A DNA stretch of 64,000 nucleotides. It comes from Fusobacterium varium. Lineage in GTDB: Bacteria; Fusobacteriota; Fusobacteriia; Fusobacteriales; Fusobacteriaceae. Both the position numbers and the translations under genes were made by a program. Below, piece after piece: positions 8,464-17,994 of the stretch. Under the pieces are notes generated by a model. That model was not told where the DNA came from and did no database searches. It saw nothing but the letters and a program-made list of their open reading frames with translations. Location of the stretch: contig LR134390.1 of the NCBI GenBank assembly GCA_900637705.1, positions 62,001-126,000 on the forward strand, written 5' to 3'. Every line of letters begins with the position of its first letter. Positions within the stretch are counted from its first letter, which is position 1.

Positions 8464-8874
8464 ATGAGTTTAACAACATTTTTAAAAGGAAATGCAAAAA
8501 CAATAGGAGTGATAGAGTATGCTCCATCAGATAGATTTTTAGATGAAGAAGGAAAACCAGCTAAATTTAAAATAAGAGCAATATCAGGAAAATTAGATGC
8601 TCAGTTAAGAGCTCAATCTCAAATTAAAGATTTAAAAAGTGGGGCAATAGATTTTGATACTAATAAATACATGGCCTTACTGATGACTACATGTATATCT
8701 GAACCAGATTTGAGAAATGCGGAACTTCAAGATAGCTATGAAGTAAAAAATGAAGTAGATCTTTTAGAAGTCATGTTTACAGCTGGAGAATATCAGAGAC
8801 TTTTAATGAAAGTTCAAGAGGTAAATGGTTTTACTGAAACATATCAAGAAAAGGTTAAACAGGCAAAAAACTAA
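8464..8874 (+). CDS. Tail assembly chaperone, short form (XkdN-like)
   Basis: A 136-residue protein of the XkdN family, located between the tube and tape-measure genes, with FKIRAISGKLDAQLRAQ and a conserved LLEVMFTAGEYQRLL segment. It binds the tape measure during tail assembly. The last sense codons are AAA AAC preceded by A, directly before TAA. This places the canonical slippery heptamer A_AAA_AAC in the zero frame and predicts a longer -1 product. Confidence 0.9.
   Translation: MSLTTFLKGNAKTIGVIEYAPSDRFLDEEGKPAKFKIRAISGKLDAQLRAQSQIKDLKSGAIDFDTNKYMALLMTTCISEPDLRNAELQDSYEVKNEVDLLEVMFTAGEYQRLLMKVQEVNGFTETYQEKVKQAKN
8865..8871 (+). promoter_or_regulatory. -1 ribosomal frameshift site A_AAA_AAC
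   Basis: The heptamer is in register (codons AAA AAC, then TAA) and the -1 frame leads straight into the conserved second chaperone domain. The zero-frame stop follows immediately. Confidence 0.85.
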
Positions 8875-9059
8875 TAAAGGAAGGTGATAGCGAGGCAAAT
8901 CTTGCCTACTATTGCCTTCATAAATTAAAAATGCTGCCAAGTGTATATCTAAGCCTTCCAGAAAATGAAAGGGCATTTGTAGATGCATGTATACTGGAGA
9001 AAGTAGAACAAGAGAAAAAAGAAGAAAAGAAATCAAAAAGAAATAGAAAAAAGAGATAA
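8871..9059 (+). CDS. Tail assembly chaperone, -1 frameshift extension
   Basis: The -1 frame entered at base 8871 is open for 62 codons and encodes EANLAYYCLHKLKMLPSVYL followed by a basic tail. This is the usual second domain of G/GT-type chaperones in PBSX-like phages. It has no good start codon or ribosome site of its own, so it is expressed as a 198-residue fusion by -1 slippage at A_AAA_AAC (8865-8871). The arrangement of short and long forms in a fixed ratio is the established mechanism in lambda gpG/gpGT. Confidence 0.88.
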   Translation, partial: LIKEGDSEANLAYYCLHKLKMLPSVYLSLPENERAFVDACILEKVEQEKKEEKKSKRNRKKR

Positions 9060-9071
9060 GGAGGGGATAGG

Positions 9072-11191
9072 ATGGCACAAATAAATGCAAGCATTAATCT
9101 TATGAATGGTATGACGCAACCACTTATGAACATAGTAAATTCAGTGAATAATGTTATATCTACACTTAGAGCAGTAAATAATGCAAATATAAATATTGAT
9201 ACCTCATCTCTCCAAGCATCTCAAAATTTACTTAATCAAACCTCTGCTGATTTATTAAGATGGCAGCAGGAACTGGAAAATCAAATAAGAGAAAATGGAG
9301 ATGAAGCTGGTAAGCTCAATAATAGGTTTCGTGAAGGTGGAGGTCCATTAGAAGGACTTATAGCAAAAGCAAAAAGATTAGCTTTAACATTAGGAGGAAT
9401 TACCTTTGGGAAGAAACTTTTAGGATTATCAGATGAGATAACGACAATGAATGCCAGAGTAAATATAATGGCAAAAGCAAATGAGGATCCAGAAGATATT
9501 AAAAGAGCTCTTTTGAATCAGCTCAAAGATCCAGGGCGGACTATTTTGCTACTGCCAATGCAGCAGCAACAATGGGAATAACAGCAAAAGATACCTTTGG
9601 AAGCAGCAAGGAAGTAATAAGTTTTATGGAATTGGCAAATAAACAATTTACTATAGCAGGAACTGAAGGGGCAGCCAAAGAAGGAGCTATGCTTCAACTA
9701 CAGCAAGCTATGTCTATGGGAGTTTTAAGAGGACAAGAATTTAGATCAGTACAGCAGGGGATGCCAACTATGATTGATTATCTGGCCAAACATTTAGGAA
9801 AAACTAAAGCTCAGATTAAGGAAATGGCAGATCAGGGAAAACTTACAGCAGGGGTAGTAAAAGCAGCAATGTTTGGAGCAGCAGATGACATTAATAAAAA
9901 ATTTGAAAGTATGCCTAAAACCTTGGGACAGATAGGAACATCTATTAAAAATACTTTTATAAAGAACTTTGAACCAGTATCAGAAAAACTGTCAAAGATG
10001 TTTAATAGTGAATCCTTTAAAAATTTTGTTAATACTATATCAATGGGAATAAATATTAGTATTTTAGCAATAGGAGGGCTGATATCAGCTGTGGCTGGGA
10101 TGGTAAACTGGATTAGAAAATACAGCAGTTATATAGTTCCAATATTAACAATAGCAACAATAGGGTTTGTACAATTAAAATGGGCTGTAATAGCTTCTAC
10201 TGCTGCAACGATTAAAGATACTATTGCAAAGGGTGTAAATGCAGCAGCTACCTTGGGATTAACAGCTGTGTATGTACTCTATAATGGGGCAGTAGCCTTG
10301 GCAACATTGGCAACAGGAATAATGACAGGAAGTACAGCAGCTCTAACAATTGGGGTAAAAGGATTATCAGCAGCCTTTCTAGCATGTCCTGTTGTTTGGG
10401 TTGCATTAGCAATTATGGGAATTGTATATGGATTGTATAAACTTGTAGAATGGCTTAATAAAACCAAGGGAATGAGTTTGTCAACTTTTGGTGTTATAGC
10501 AGGAGCTATAGCTTATTTTGTAACTTCAACATTTAATTTACTTAAAGTTTTTGCCAATAATATAATGTTTACGATTTCGATTATATACAACAATTTTGCA
10601 ACATTTGCAGAGTTTTTAGCTAATCTATTTAATGATCCAGTAACTGCAGTGAAGAATTTGTTTTTAGATTTAGGAGAAAATATAATAAAAATATTAACAA
10701 CAGTATCAGGAGTAATTGATAAAGTTTTAGGAACTAACCTTTCATCAGGATTGAATGATTTTCAAGATAAATTAAATACTTGGAGGAATGAAAATGTAAA
10801 AGAAAATAAAATAAAAATTCCAAGAATGAATCCTGAATATTTTCAACTTTCAGATCCAAAAGAAGCATTTAAAAATGCACATGACAAAACAGTAGAGATA
10901 GCTAATAACATAAAGGGAAGTTTAAATTTAGGAGTGACAAATGACTATTTAAAAACTATTGCAGGAAATACAGAGAAAACTAATAGTACTTTGGACCTGA
11001 CAAAAGAGGAATTGAAATATCTTAGAGATGTTGCAGAACAAGAGGTTATTAATAGATACACAACTGCTTCTATAAATAACAATAACACATTCAATAATAA
11101 TATAAACAGTGAAACGGATGTGGATGGTGTAGTAAGTAAGTTTTATAATGGATTGGCAGAAGCAGCATCAATGGTGGCTGAGGGGGTATAA
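9072..11191 (+). pseudogene. Tape measure protein, broken by one missing base
   Basis: Two overlapping frames (9072-9581, 169 aa; 9572-11191, 539 aa) together make one tape measure of about 706 residues. The second frame, read upstream of its first Met, gives QRSRADYFATANAAATMGIT, the conserved tape-measure block. It joins the first frame after LLNQ if one G is restored near 9521 (CAG GCT instead of CAGCT). The N-terminal part has the MAQINASINLMNGMTQP start; the C-terminal part has hydrophobic segments at about 10,030-10,620 and a Thr/Asn-rich tail. The protein sets tail length. The break is either a real mutation or a sequence error; no good slippery heptamer lies at the junction. Confidence 0.87.
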
Positions 11192-11193
11192 AT

Positions 11194-11850
11194 ATGTATA
11201 TTTTTTATTTAGGAAGTTTATTATTTCCTGTTGCTCCTGAGGGTGTAAATATTAAGGCTAATAACCAAAATAAAACCTTAACATTAATCAATGAGGGGGA
11301 AATAAATCTTTTAAAATCAGGAGGACTGCAAGAGATAAACTTTGAAGTGATGATACCTCATCAAAAGTACTCCTTTTCTAAATATCTTGGTGGAGTTCTT
11401 CCTATACAACATTATACAGAAGCTTTAGCAGCTATGAAAGCTACTAAAAAGCCTGTTCAATTTATTATACTTAGAAACCTTAAGAGTATATCAGGAATCT
11501 ATAATACTAATATAAAAGTATCAGTGGAAGATTATAATCTCATAGATAGTGCAGATAAATATGGAGAGGATATAGGGATATCTATTAAATTAAAAGAATA
11601 TAGAGATAAATCAAATATTTTTATGTCTGTAGTAGGTAATGTAGGGAATAAAACACAATACCTATTAACAAAAATTAGAGAAAGTACTAAAATACTTCCA
11701 AAAACTTATACTGTAAATCCAGGAGATACTTTATTTACAATAGCAAAAAAGCAGTTGGGAGATGGAAGCAAAGCTCAAAATCTTTTAGAATTAAATAAGC
11801 TTCCAAATCTTATAGATATTGTAGCAGGACAGGTGATAAGACTTGAATGA
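11194..11850 (+). CDS. LysM-domain baseplate protein (XkdP-like)
   Basis: A 218-residue protein with a C-terminal LysM domain from about residue 170 (TYTVNPGDTLFTIAKKQLGD ... LNKLPNLIDIVAGQVIRL). It lies between tape measure and hub genes as in PBSX. It probably joins the tape measure to the hub and may touch peptidoglycan through LysM. The last codons overlap the TTG start of the next gene. Confidence 0.9.
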   Translation: MYIFYLGSLLFPVAPEGVNIKANNQNKTLTLINEGEINLLKSGGLQEINFEVMIPHQKYSFSKYLGGVLPIQHYTEALAAMKATKKPVQFIILRNLKSISGIYNTNIKVSVEDYNLIDSADKYGEDIGISIKLKEYRDKSNIFMSVVGNVGNKTQYLLTKIRESTKILPKTYTVNPGDTLFTIAKKQLGDGSKAQNLLELNKLPNLIDIVAGQVIRLE

Positions 11851-12828
11851 TGCAGATATAAAAGTATATATAGTTAAACAAGACACACCAGATACTACAG
11901 GAAATGTTTTTATACCTAAAGTACTTGAAGGTGTTACCTGGACAACAGAAAGATATGGAACTGCTGGGAAATTAGAATTTTCTATTTTAAATGAAGGAGA
12001 TATTTTTCCAGTAGAAGGGGATAAGGTGGAGTTTCATTATAATGGAGCTCCTGTTTTTTTAGGATTTATATTTACTATCCAAAGAGATAAAACAGATGTG
12101 ATAAAGATTACAGCATATGACCAATTAAGGTATTTAAAAATAAAGGGATACATGAGTATAAAAATAAAAGAGCTGATGAAGTGGTAAAAATGCTGGCAGA
12201 TGATTATAGATTACAACTAGGAGATCTTGACAATACAGGACACATAATTCCAATTAGAAAAGAAGTAAATAAAACACTGTTAGATATAATAAATACTGCT
12301 TTATCTATAACTTTACAGAACACTAAAAAGCTATATGTTTTATATGATGACTTTGGGAAAATTATGCTTAAGGATATTGAAAGCCTATATATAGAGCTTT
12401 TAATAGATGAGAATAACAGTGAAAATTTTTCTTATACATCAAGTATAGATAAAAGAACATATAACAGGATAGTAGTGTATAGGGAAAATGAGAAAGCAGG
12501 AACAAGGGAATTGTATGAAACTAAATCGACAAAAAATCAGAATGAGTGGGGAATACTTCAGCATGTAGAACAATGTGGAGAAAAAGAAAATCCAAAAGTT
12601 ATGGCAGATGCACTTTTGGAATTATACAATAAAAAAACAAGAATGCTCTCAATAAAAAATGTTTTAGGAGATGTAAGATGTAGAGCTGGGTTTAGCTTAT
12701 TTGTAAAATTAGATACTGGAGATATTGATATTAATAACAAAATGATTATCAATAGGGTTACACACACATTCAAATATCAAGAGCATTTAATGACACTTGA
12801 TTTAATAGGAGGTGTTTTAAATGTATAG
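11843..12828 (+). pseudogene. Tail hub/late control protein (XkdQ-like), frame break at A-run
   Basis: Frame 11843-12187 (114 aa) and frame 12181-12828 (215 aa) are halves of one hub protein. Restoring one A in the A5 run 12136-12140 gives YDQLRYLKNKG then IHEYKNKRADEVVKMLADDY, the conserved XkdQ junction. Translated as it stands, the first frame stops at 12187. The break lies on TTTAAAA (12133-12139) in X_XXY_YYZ register, so a -1 slip would restore exactly the right frame. It uses TTG as start, coupled to the LysM gene. The hub sits at the tail tip. Confidence 0.85.
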
Positions 12829-13261
12829 TGACTTGATAAGGCTATTTAAACGGATAGCAAAAGATGTAATTGAAAACGATAAGCCAGTGGCAGTTCAAAC
12901 TGGAACAGTTATCCAAGTAAATCCTATACATATCAGAGTGGATGACAAGATAACACATAAGGAAGAGGATGGAGATCTTATACTAACTCATCTTGTAAAA
13001 GATTATGAAGTAGATATTACTGTACAGCATAGTACAGATAGTATTTATAAAGAATGGGATACTAATCATGCACATCCAGGTGTAGGGATGGCTACAATTC
13101 CTATTGACCATGAACATGAATATAGAGGAAGAAAAAAGATAATAATGCATCTAGCACTTAAAAAAGGAGAAAAGGTATTATTATTAAGAGAAAATGGGGG
13201 GCAAAGATATATAGTTTTAGATAGAGTTTATGATCCAATAGTAGAGGGGGAATGGATATGA
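12821..13261 (+). CDS. Baseplate protein (XkdR-like, DUF2577)
   Basis: A 146-residue protein with GTVIQVNPIHIRVDDKI at residues 28-44 and LKKGEKVLLLRENGGQRYIVLDR near the end, the hallmark strands of the DUF2577/XkdR family. The spacing and order (hub, R, S, T, U) are those of PBSX. It begins inside the stop region of the hub gene and has GGAGGTG upstream. Confidence 0.87.
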   Translation: MYSDLIRLFKRIAKDVIENDKPVAVQTGTVIQVNPIHIRVDDKITHKEEDGDLILTHLVKDYEVDITVQHSTDSIYKEWDTNHAHPGVGMATIPIDHEHEYRGRKKIIMHLALKKGEKVLLLRENGGQRYIVLDRVYDPIVEGEWI

Positions 13262-13683
13262 TACCAGTAAGAGACAGTTTTACATCTGATGAATATAGTA
13301 TTATAGAAAGTCCTACTAAAACTTATAAGATGGATATAGAAGACAATAAAAGATATTTAAGGATAAAAGGCCATACTGATGAAAGAAAAGCTATGGAACA
13401 GGCCATATATAAGATTCTATTGACTGAAAGATATCAATATCTTATTTACAGTTGGAACTATGGAATTGAGTTAAAAGATTTATTTGGCAAGCCTATTCCA
13501 TATTGTTGTGTAGAATTAGAAAGAAGAATAAGAGAAGCATTACTTCAAGATGAGAGAATAACTAAGGTTTATGATTTTGAGTTTGAAAACCCTGAGTTTG
13601 AAACAATTCTTGTTAAATTTAAAGCAGATACAATTTATGGAGAAATGGATTTATCAAGGGAGGTGAGATTAAGCAGTGTTTGA
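13258..13683 (+). CDS. Baseplate wedge protein (XkdS-like, DUF2634)
   Basis: About 141 residues, with YKMDIEDNKRYLRIKGHTDE and the RYQYLIYSWNYGIELKDLFGK block of the gp25/DUF2634 baseplate family. ATG 13258 is preferred over in-frame ATG 13252 because GAGGGGG lies 8 bases upstream of it. It overlaps the stop of the preceding gene and the start of the next. Confidence 0.87.
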   Translation: MIPVRDSFTSDEYSIIESPTKTYKMDIEDNKRYLRIKGHTDERKAMEQAIYKILLTERYQYLIYSWNYGIELKDLFGKPIPYCCVELERRIREALLQDERITKVYDFEFENPEFETILVKFKADTIYGEMDLSREVRLSSV

Positions 13684-14755
13684 AACTAAAACTTTTGAAT
13701 ATTTAATGAATGAGAAACTTAAAAATGTGCCTTCTGATGTAGATAAAAGAGAAGGCTCTGTTGTTTGGGATAGTATGGCTCCTAATGCTTTAGAATCAGC
13801 TATGATGTATCAGGAACTGGAAGCTTATTACAAAGAAACATTTGGAAGTACAGCAAGTAGAACATACCTAATTGAAAGGTGTAGAGAAAGAGGGATAACT
13901 CCTAAAGCAGCAAGTGCAGGAGTATATAAAGGGAAATTTAATATTCAAGTACCTATTGGTAATAGATTTAGTTTAGATATATACAATTATGAAGTTATAG
14001 CCTATATAGGATTAAATACAGATACTCAGTACTATGAATATCAGTTAAGATGTGAAAGTACTGGGATAGCTCCAAATTCTAACTTTGGTCAATTAATACC
14101 TATAGACTATCTACAAGGACTAACTTATGCACAACTAACAGAAACTTTAATACCAGGAGAAAATGAAGAGCATACAGAAGTGCTTAGACAAAGATACTTA
14201 GATTCTTTTGATACCCAAGCATATGGAGGAAATATAAAGGATTATGAGGAGAAAACTTTATCTATATCAGGAGTGGGAGCTGTAAAAGTAACTCCAGTAT
14301 GGGCTGGAGGAGGAACAGTAAAGTTGACTATTTTGGATAGTGAGTATAATGATGCAACATCGACTCTGATAGGTGCAGTTCAGGAAATAATAGATCCTAC
14401 ACAGGATGCATCAGGAAAAGGAGTAGCACCAATAGGACATATTGTAACAGTAGATACAACTTTAAGAGAAACAATCTATATAGCAACAGTATTAACATTA
14501 CAAGGTATAGATTTAAGTAATGTAAAAGATGCTATAAATGAAACCTTAAAAGAATACTTACTGGAACTTAGAAAAGCATGGTCCTTATCTGAAAAATTGA
14601 TTGTAAGAATATCTCAAATTGAAACAAGAATTCTTGCAGTTAATCCTGGAATAATAGATGTGAAAAATACTAAAATAAATGGTTTTGAAAAAAACCTTGA
14701 AATAACAGCAAATAAAATTCCTGTATGGGGAGATGGTAGTTATGTTACTGGATAA
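13676..14755 (+). CDS. Baseplate J-like protein (XkdT-like)
   Basis: A 359-residue baseplate J family protein that builds the baseplate wedge. It has PSDVDKREGSVVWDSMAPNA at residues 18-37, the RCRERGITPKAASAGVYKG-like segment, PGENEEHTEVLRQRYLDSF and GAVKVTPVWAGGGTVKLTIL. The GTG start at 13676 is supported by GGGAGGTGA about 8 bases upstream. Confidence 0.92.
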   Translation: MFETKTFEYLMNEKLKNVPSDVDKREGSVVWDSMAPNALESAMMYQELEAYYKETFGSTASRTYLIERCRERGITPKAASAGVYKGKFNIQVPIGNRFSLDIYNYEVIAYIGLNTDTQYYEYQLRCESTGIAPNSNFGQLIPIDYLQGLTYAQLTETLIPGENEEHTEVLRQRYLDSFDTQAYGGNIKDYEEKTLSISGVGAVKVTPVWAGGGTVKLTILDSEYNDATSTLIGAVQEIIDPTQDASGKGVAPIGHIVTVDTTLRETIYIATVLTLQGIDLSNVKDAINETLKEYLLELRKAWSLSEKLIVRISQIETRILAVNPGIIDVKNTKINGFEKNLEITANKIPVWGDGSYVTG

Positions 14756-15383
14756 AGCAAAAACAGTCAACTTAATTAAGTATCTCCCTGTTTTTATGCA
14801 TGAGTACAAGGAAATAAAAACTATAACAGATTGTGAAAATCCAATAATCCAAGATGAATGTCTAAGGTTAAAACAAGCATTTAGAAATAATTTTATATTT
14901 CTTACAGATGAAACAGGAATAGCCATATTTGAAAAGATGATGAAGATATATCCACCTAGTAATGCAAGTCTAGCCTCAAGACAAGCAGCTGTATTTACTA
15001 AATGGAACTCATCACTACCTTATACTTGGGAATGGTTACTGGAATTTTTAGAGAATTATTTCAGTAATAGTGATACTATAGCAACTCCAATTTTATATAA
15101 CTTAATTTATGGACTTGATATAGAGTTAGTAAAGGAAGAGGAATTTACGGATTTTGAATATGCTTTATTTACATATTTAAGAGAAGTGATACCTGCTAAC
15201 CTAGTATTAAATATAATCAATAGAAAGGAAAGCTCTGGAACTTATTACCTGGGGAACTTAGAAACACAAATATTAGAAGAAGAGTATTATCCTGATGGAG
15301 AAGATACTGAGTGGGATAATAGATATTACATGAAAAACTTAGAAATACAAATAATAGAAGAGGTGATAATAAATGGCATATAA
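14742..15383 (+). CDS. Baseplate protein (XkdU/YmfQ-like, DUF2313)
   Basis: About 213 residues, with the WEWLLEF segment and NLETQILEEEYYPDGEDTEW repeated-type C-terminal segments. The family links the baseplate to the fibres. The start at 14742 is favoured over ATG 14733 because GGGGAG ends 9 bases before it. The gene overlaps the J-like gene and the fibre gene. Confidence 0.83.
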   Translation: MLLDKAKTVNLIKYLPVFMHEYKEIKTITDCENPIIQDECLRLKQAFRNNFIFLTDETGIAIFEKMMKIYPPSNASLASRQAAVFTKWNSSLPYTWEWLLEFLENYFSNSDTIATPILYNLIYGLDIELVKEEEFTDFEYALFTYLREVIPANLVLNIINRKESSGTYYLGNLETQILEEEYYPDGEDTEWDNRYYMKNLEIQIIEEVIINGI

Positions 15384-16116
15384 TGGATTAACAAATGCAG
15401 GAGCAGCATATTTAGCTGCAAGACAGGCGAACAATCTGCCAGTAGAATTTTTAAAAGCAAAAGTAGGAAATGGAATAGTTCCATCAGGAACAGATCCAGC
15501 AGAACTTACAGATATAATATCAGGAAAAATGGAAGTAGAAATAACAGATATACATCAAGTAGAAAGAACATTGAAAATGACGATACAAATAAGCAATGAA
15601 AGTCTAACTACTGGCTTTTATCTTACAGAGATAGCAATATTTGTAAATGATAATGGAACACCAGTACTTTACTGGTATATAGGAAAAGACAATGGAACTT
15701 ATGTACCTGATAGTACTAAGCCGATGAAATATAAAAATATTTTAAATATTGAGGTTTCAAGTACACTAGTAACAACAGTAAATTATACAGGAAAAGATTT
15801 ATGGATAGATGAAGAAACTTTAAATGCAAAATTTGGAACTAAGGAAAAGGAAATACTTGAAGGAATTCAACTGGCTCGTACACTTGGTTTGGAATATGGT
15901 GGTGAGTTAAATAACAGCAATACAAAAAAACTAAATACTGTCTACTATGATACACAAAATAAATCATTTTTTAAATGTTTTAGAGAAAATACATTAAATT
16001 ACGCTGATTCAAATTATTATGAAGGAATTTCAAACAATGATTTATTGAATAAATTACAGAATTTAACCAATGAAAAGCAATTTAGATTTGAAATGGGTAA
16101 TGTTGCTGTAGCTTAA
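15373..16116 (+). CDS. Tail fibre protein, N-terminal part (3' end decayed)
   Basis: The first 150 residues (NGLTNAGAAYLAARQANNLPV, then KVGNGIVPSGTDPAELTDI, and GFYLTEIAIFVND) are the phage tail-collar fibre domain that attaches to the baseplate. After a helical linker (FGTKEKEILEGIQLARTLGL) the sequence changes to a receptor-tip type. The frame ends at TAA 16114-16116, directly after EMGNVAVA, where related fibres run on. The missing tip is found out of frame just downstream. Confidence 0.88.
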   Translation: MAYNGLTNAGAAYLAARQANNLPVEFLKAKVGNGIVPSGTDPAELTDIISGKMEVEITDIHQVERTLKMTIQISNESLTTGFYLTEIAIFVNDNGTPVLYWYIGKDNGTYVPDSTKPMKYKNILNIEVSSTLVTTVNYTGKDLWIDEETLNAKFGTKEKEILEGIQLARTLGLEYGGELNNSNTKKLNTVYYDTQNKSFFKCFRENTLNYADSNYYEGISNNDLLNKLQNLTNEKQFRFEMGNVAVA

Positions 16117-16347
16117 CAAAATTCGGTAAAATAATTATGTGTGTAGTCCAACATCAAGTGGGCTTTTAATGCTGGCTTACCTGTTGGAACTATTCCACTG
16201 GATTTTAGAGGAGAATATACAACATATTTAACAGTTCCTTGTATTACAGGTTCTCCATATATAGCCCTAAGAACTGATGGAAGTGTAGAATTTCGACTTA
16301 ATGATGCAACATTTCAAATTCTAACAACAAATACAAGTTATTTTTAA
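16117..16347 (+). pseudogene. Tail fibre tip remnant, frameshifted
   Basis: Frame 3 first gives KFGKIIMCVVQ (16119-16151). Then the original fibre frame gives WAFNAGLPVGTIPLDFRG from 16159 and continues to a natural end, NTSYF plus TAA at 16345-16347. The segment has the Gly-Thr-Ile-Pro...Arg-Gly and DGSVEF pattern of beta-rich fibre tips. Two compensating shifts and stop codons separate it from the fibre gene, so the tip is not made as it stands. Confidence 0.7.
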
Positions 16348-16352
16348 CACAA

Positions 16353-16390
16353 AGTTATTTTTCTAAGCTTTATTAAGAATAGTTATTTTT
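16353..16390 (+). repeat. Short direct repeats AGTTATTTTT
   Basis: AGTTATTTTT occurs at 16336-16345, 16353-16362 and 16381-16390, where the ends of the plus-strand and minus-strand fibre-tip frames meet. The third copy lies in the end of the minus-strand frame. Confidence 0.45.
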
Positions 16391-16630
16391 ATTAGTCTTT
16401 GCAATACCAATTCCTTGTATGGCAATAAATGGCTGTACTGGGCTACTTCCAAAATTTAAAGTTATTTCTCCAGAAGGACTAATAGAGCCATCATAGACAG
16501 TCGAAAGGCTTACTACACTACAAATATAGGCATCATATCTTGGGATAAAACGAGGATTATCTATAGTAAAAATCTTTGCTTTTCCTACTACAGAAAAATC
16601 AATTTTATTGGAAGAATTGTAAATTATCAT
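16373..16630 (-). pseudogene. Inverted tail-fibre tip fragment
   Basis: On the minus strand an 85-codon frame (extending upstream without an ATG to about 16,667, including TENGVVFVFKRIGN) encodes a second fibre-tip-like sequence: RFIPRYDAYICSVVS, DGSISPSGEITLNFGSSPVQ and PFIAIQGIGI. The layout matches the plus-strand remnant (GN...R.......DGS..). It is convergent with the fibre gene, lacks its own ribosome site and lies next to a recombinase. It may be a stored alternative tip or a decayed relic. Confidence 0.5.
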
Positions 16631-16763
16631 ATTCCCAATTCTTTTAAATACAAAAACTACACCATTTTCAGTTTATAATATGTTTCTACTTTGGATAAAT
16701 TCTGTAATTACCTCTTTGCTATACTATATGTATTAATTACATAAAAGCAGGAGGAAAACAGAG

Positions 16764-17723
16764 ATGAGAACTTATAACAAGGCTAATTTGGAAGTTTATG
16801 AAATGTATTTGGAAAGTAATAAGGCACGGAATTACGAAAGCCTTAAAACGACTTACAGAGTGTATAAAAGCAATATGCTGCAATATATGCAATACTTGCA
16901 AAAGTGGGAAGGAAATAGATTATTGCTAAGTGATAGCACTATTAAAAATTGTGTATCTATCTTAGAAAGATATATAAATTTTTGTAGAGAAAATGGAAAT
17001 AACAATCAGACAATTAATAATAAACTTACTGCCATATCTAGTTTTTATATTTGGTGTGTAAAGAGGGATTTAATAACCCATCATCCCTTTATGCACAAGC
17101 TGGATAGACTTAGAAAAGGAGCTTTTGATAAGCGTAGAGAAAGCTATTTTTTAACTATGGAGGATATCATAAAAGCTAGAATACTTATGCAGCACAATAA
17201 TAAAAAATTTGATATCCAATCCAGGTTACTATGGGAGCTATTTCTAGAGAGTGCTTGTAGAATATCTGCTGTACAGAATTTAACATTCTCTCAATTAGAT
17301 TTAAAAAATGGTTATTTTACTGGTGTAAGAGAAAAGGGAAATAAAATGGTAGATGTCATCTTTCTAGATAATACAGAAAGACTATTGAGAGAATGGATAG
17401 AAAAAAGAAAGGAACTAGAAATTGATGTAGACTTTATATTTATAACCAAAGAAAATGGAGAATATAGGCAAATGGCACAAAGTACTATTAGAAATAGAAT
17501 TAAAAAGATAGGAGGATTAATAGGATATAATAAACTTTATCCTCACACTCTTAGGAAAACATCTATAAATTTATTAAAGAACTGGAGTGATATAAACACA
17601 GCATCAGAATTTGCAAATCATAATGACACAAAAACTACTGTTGAGCATTATATAAAGGCTCGAACAGGTACAGAAAACCGGAATAAAATATTGCAAATTC
17701 GTAGAGAAAAAGGCTTAATTTAA
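16764..17723 (+). CDS. Tyrosine recombinase
   Basis: A 319-residue phage integrase family protein. An N-terminal SAM-like core-binding domain covers about residues 10-110. The catalytic domain has Arg in LESACRISAV (about 165-175), HTLRK (His-x-x-Arg, about 258-262), His in FANHNDTKTT and the nucleophile Tyr in VEHYIK (about 294). It cuts and joins DNA through a 3'-phosphotyrosine. A strong GGAGGAAA site precedes it. Its place between fibre and lysis genes, not at a prophage end, suggests a local inversion or fibre-switching role rather than phage integration; the latter cannot be excluded because the left end is not seen. Confidence 0.88.
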   Translation: MRTYNKANLEVYEMYLESNKARNYESLKTTYRVYKSNMLQYMQYLQKWEGNRLLLSDSTIKNCVSILERYINFCRENGNNNQTINNKLTAISSFYIWCVKRDLITHHPFMHKLDRLRKGAFDKRRESYFLTMEDIIKARILMQHNNKKFDIQSRLLWELFLESACRISAVQNLTFSQLDLKNGYFTGVREKGNKMVDVIFLDNTERLLREWIEKRKELEIDVDFIFITKENGEYRQMAQSTIRNRIKKIGGLIGYNKLYPHTLRKTSINLLKNWSDINTASEFANHNDTKTTVEHYIKARTGTENRNKILQIRREKGLI

Positions 17724-17994
17724 GCCTAAAAAGTTGTAGAAATTATTCAATTTACACAAATTTCTATAAATTCTTAAAAATGAAATGTCTTGATTTTATT
17801 GAGTTTATGAAGTTTAAAAAAAATTAGCTCTTAACTTTTGGATCAACTACAACTTTATTTTAAAAGTTATAAATCCTTATTATTTCGGAACTTTCGAAAT
17901 ATAATAAACTTGAATTTTTGATGAAATTGAATAATTTATGCATAGTAAAAAATAGAAAAAATTAAAAATAAAATTACAAAAAGGAGAAAAGAAA
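17724..17994. other. AT-rich gap with a 7-7-7 inverted repeat
   Basis: No gene is seen in this gap. It holds TATTTCG (17881-17887), a 7-base spacer and CGAAATA (17895-17901), a perfect inverted repeat of the size used as a core site by tyrosine recombinases. A ribosome site AAGGAG precedes the next gene. Confidence 0.4.

Noticed and set aside
9503-9581. Programmed frameshift in the tape measure
   Set aside because: No X_XXY_YYZ heptamer lies in register at the junction, and the conserved protein text needs one extra base.
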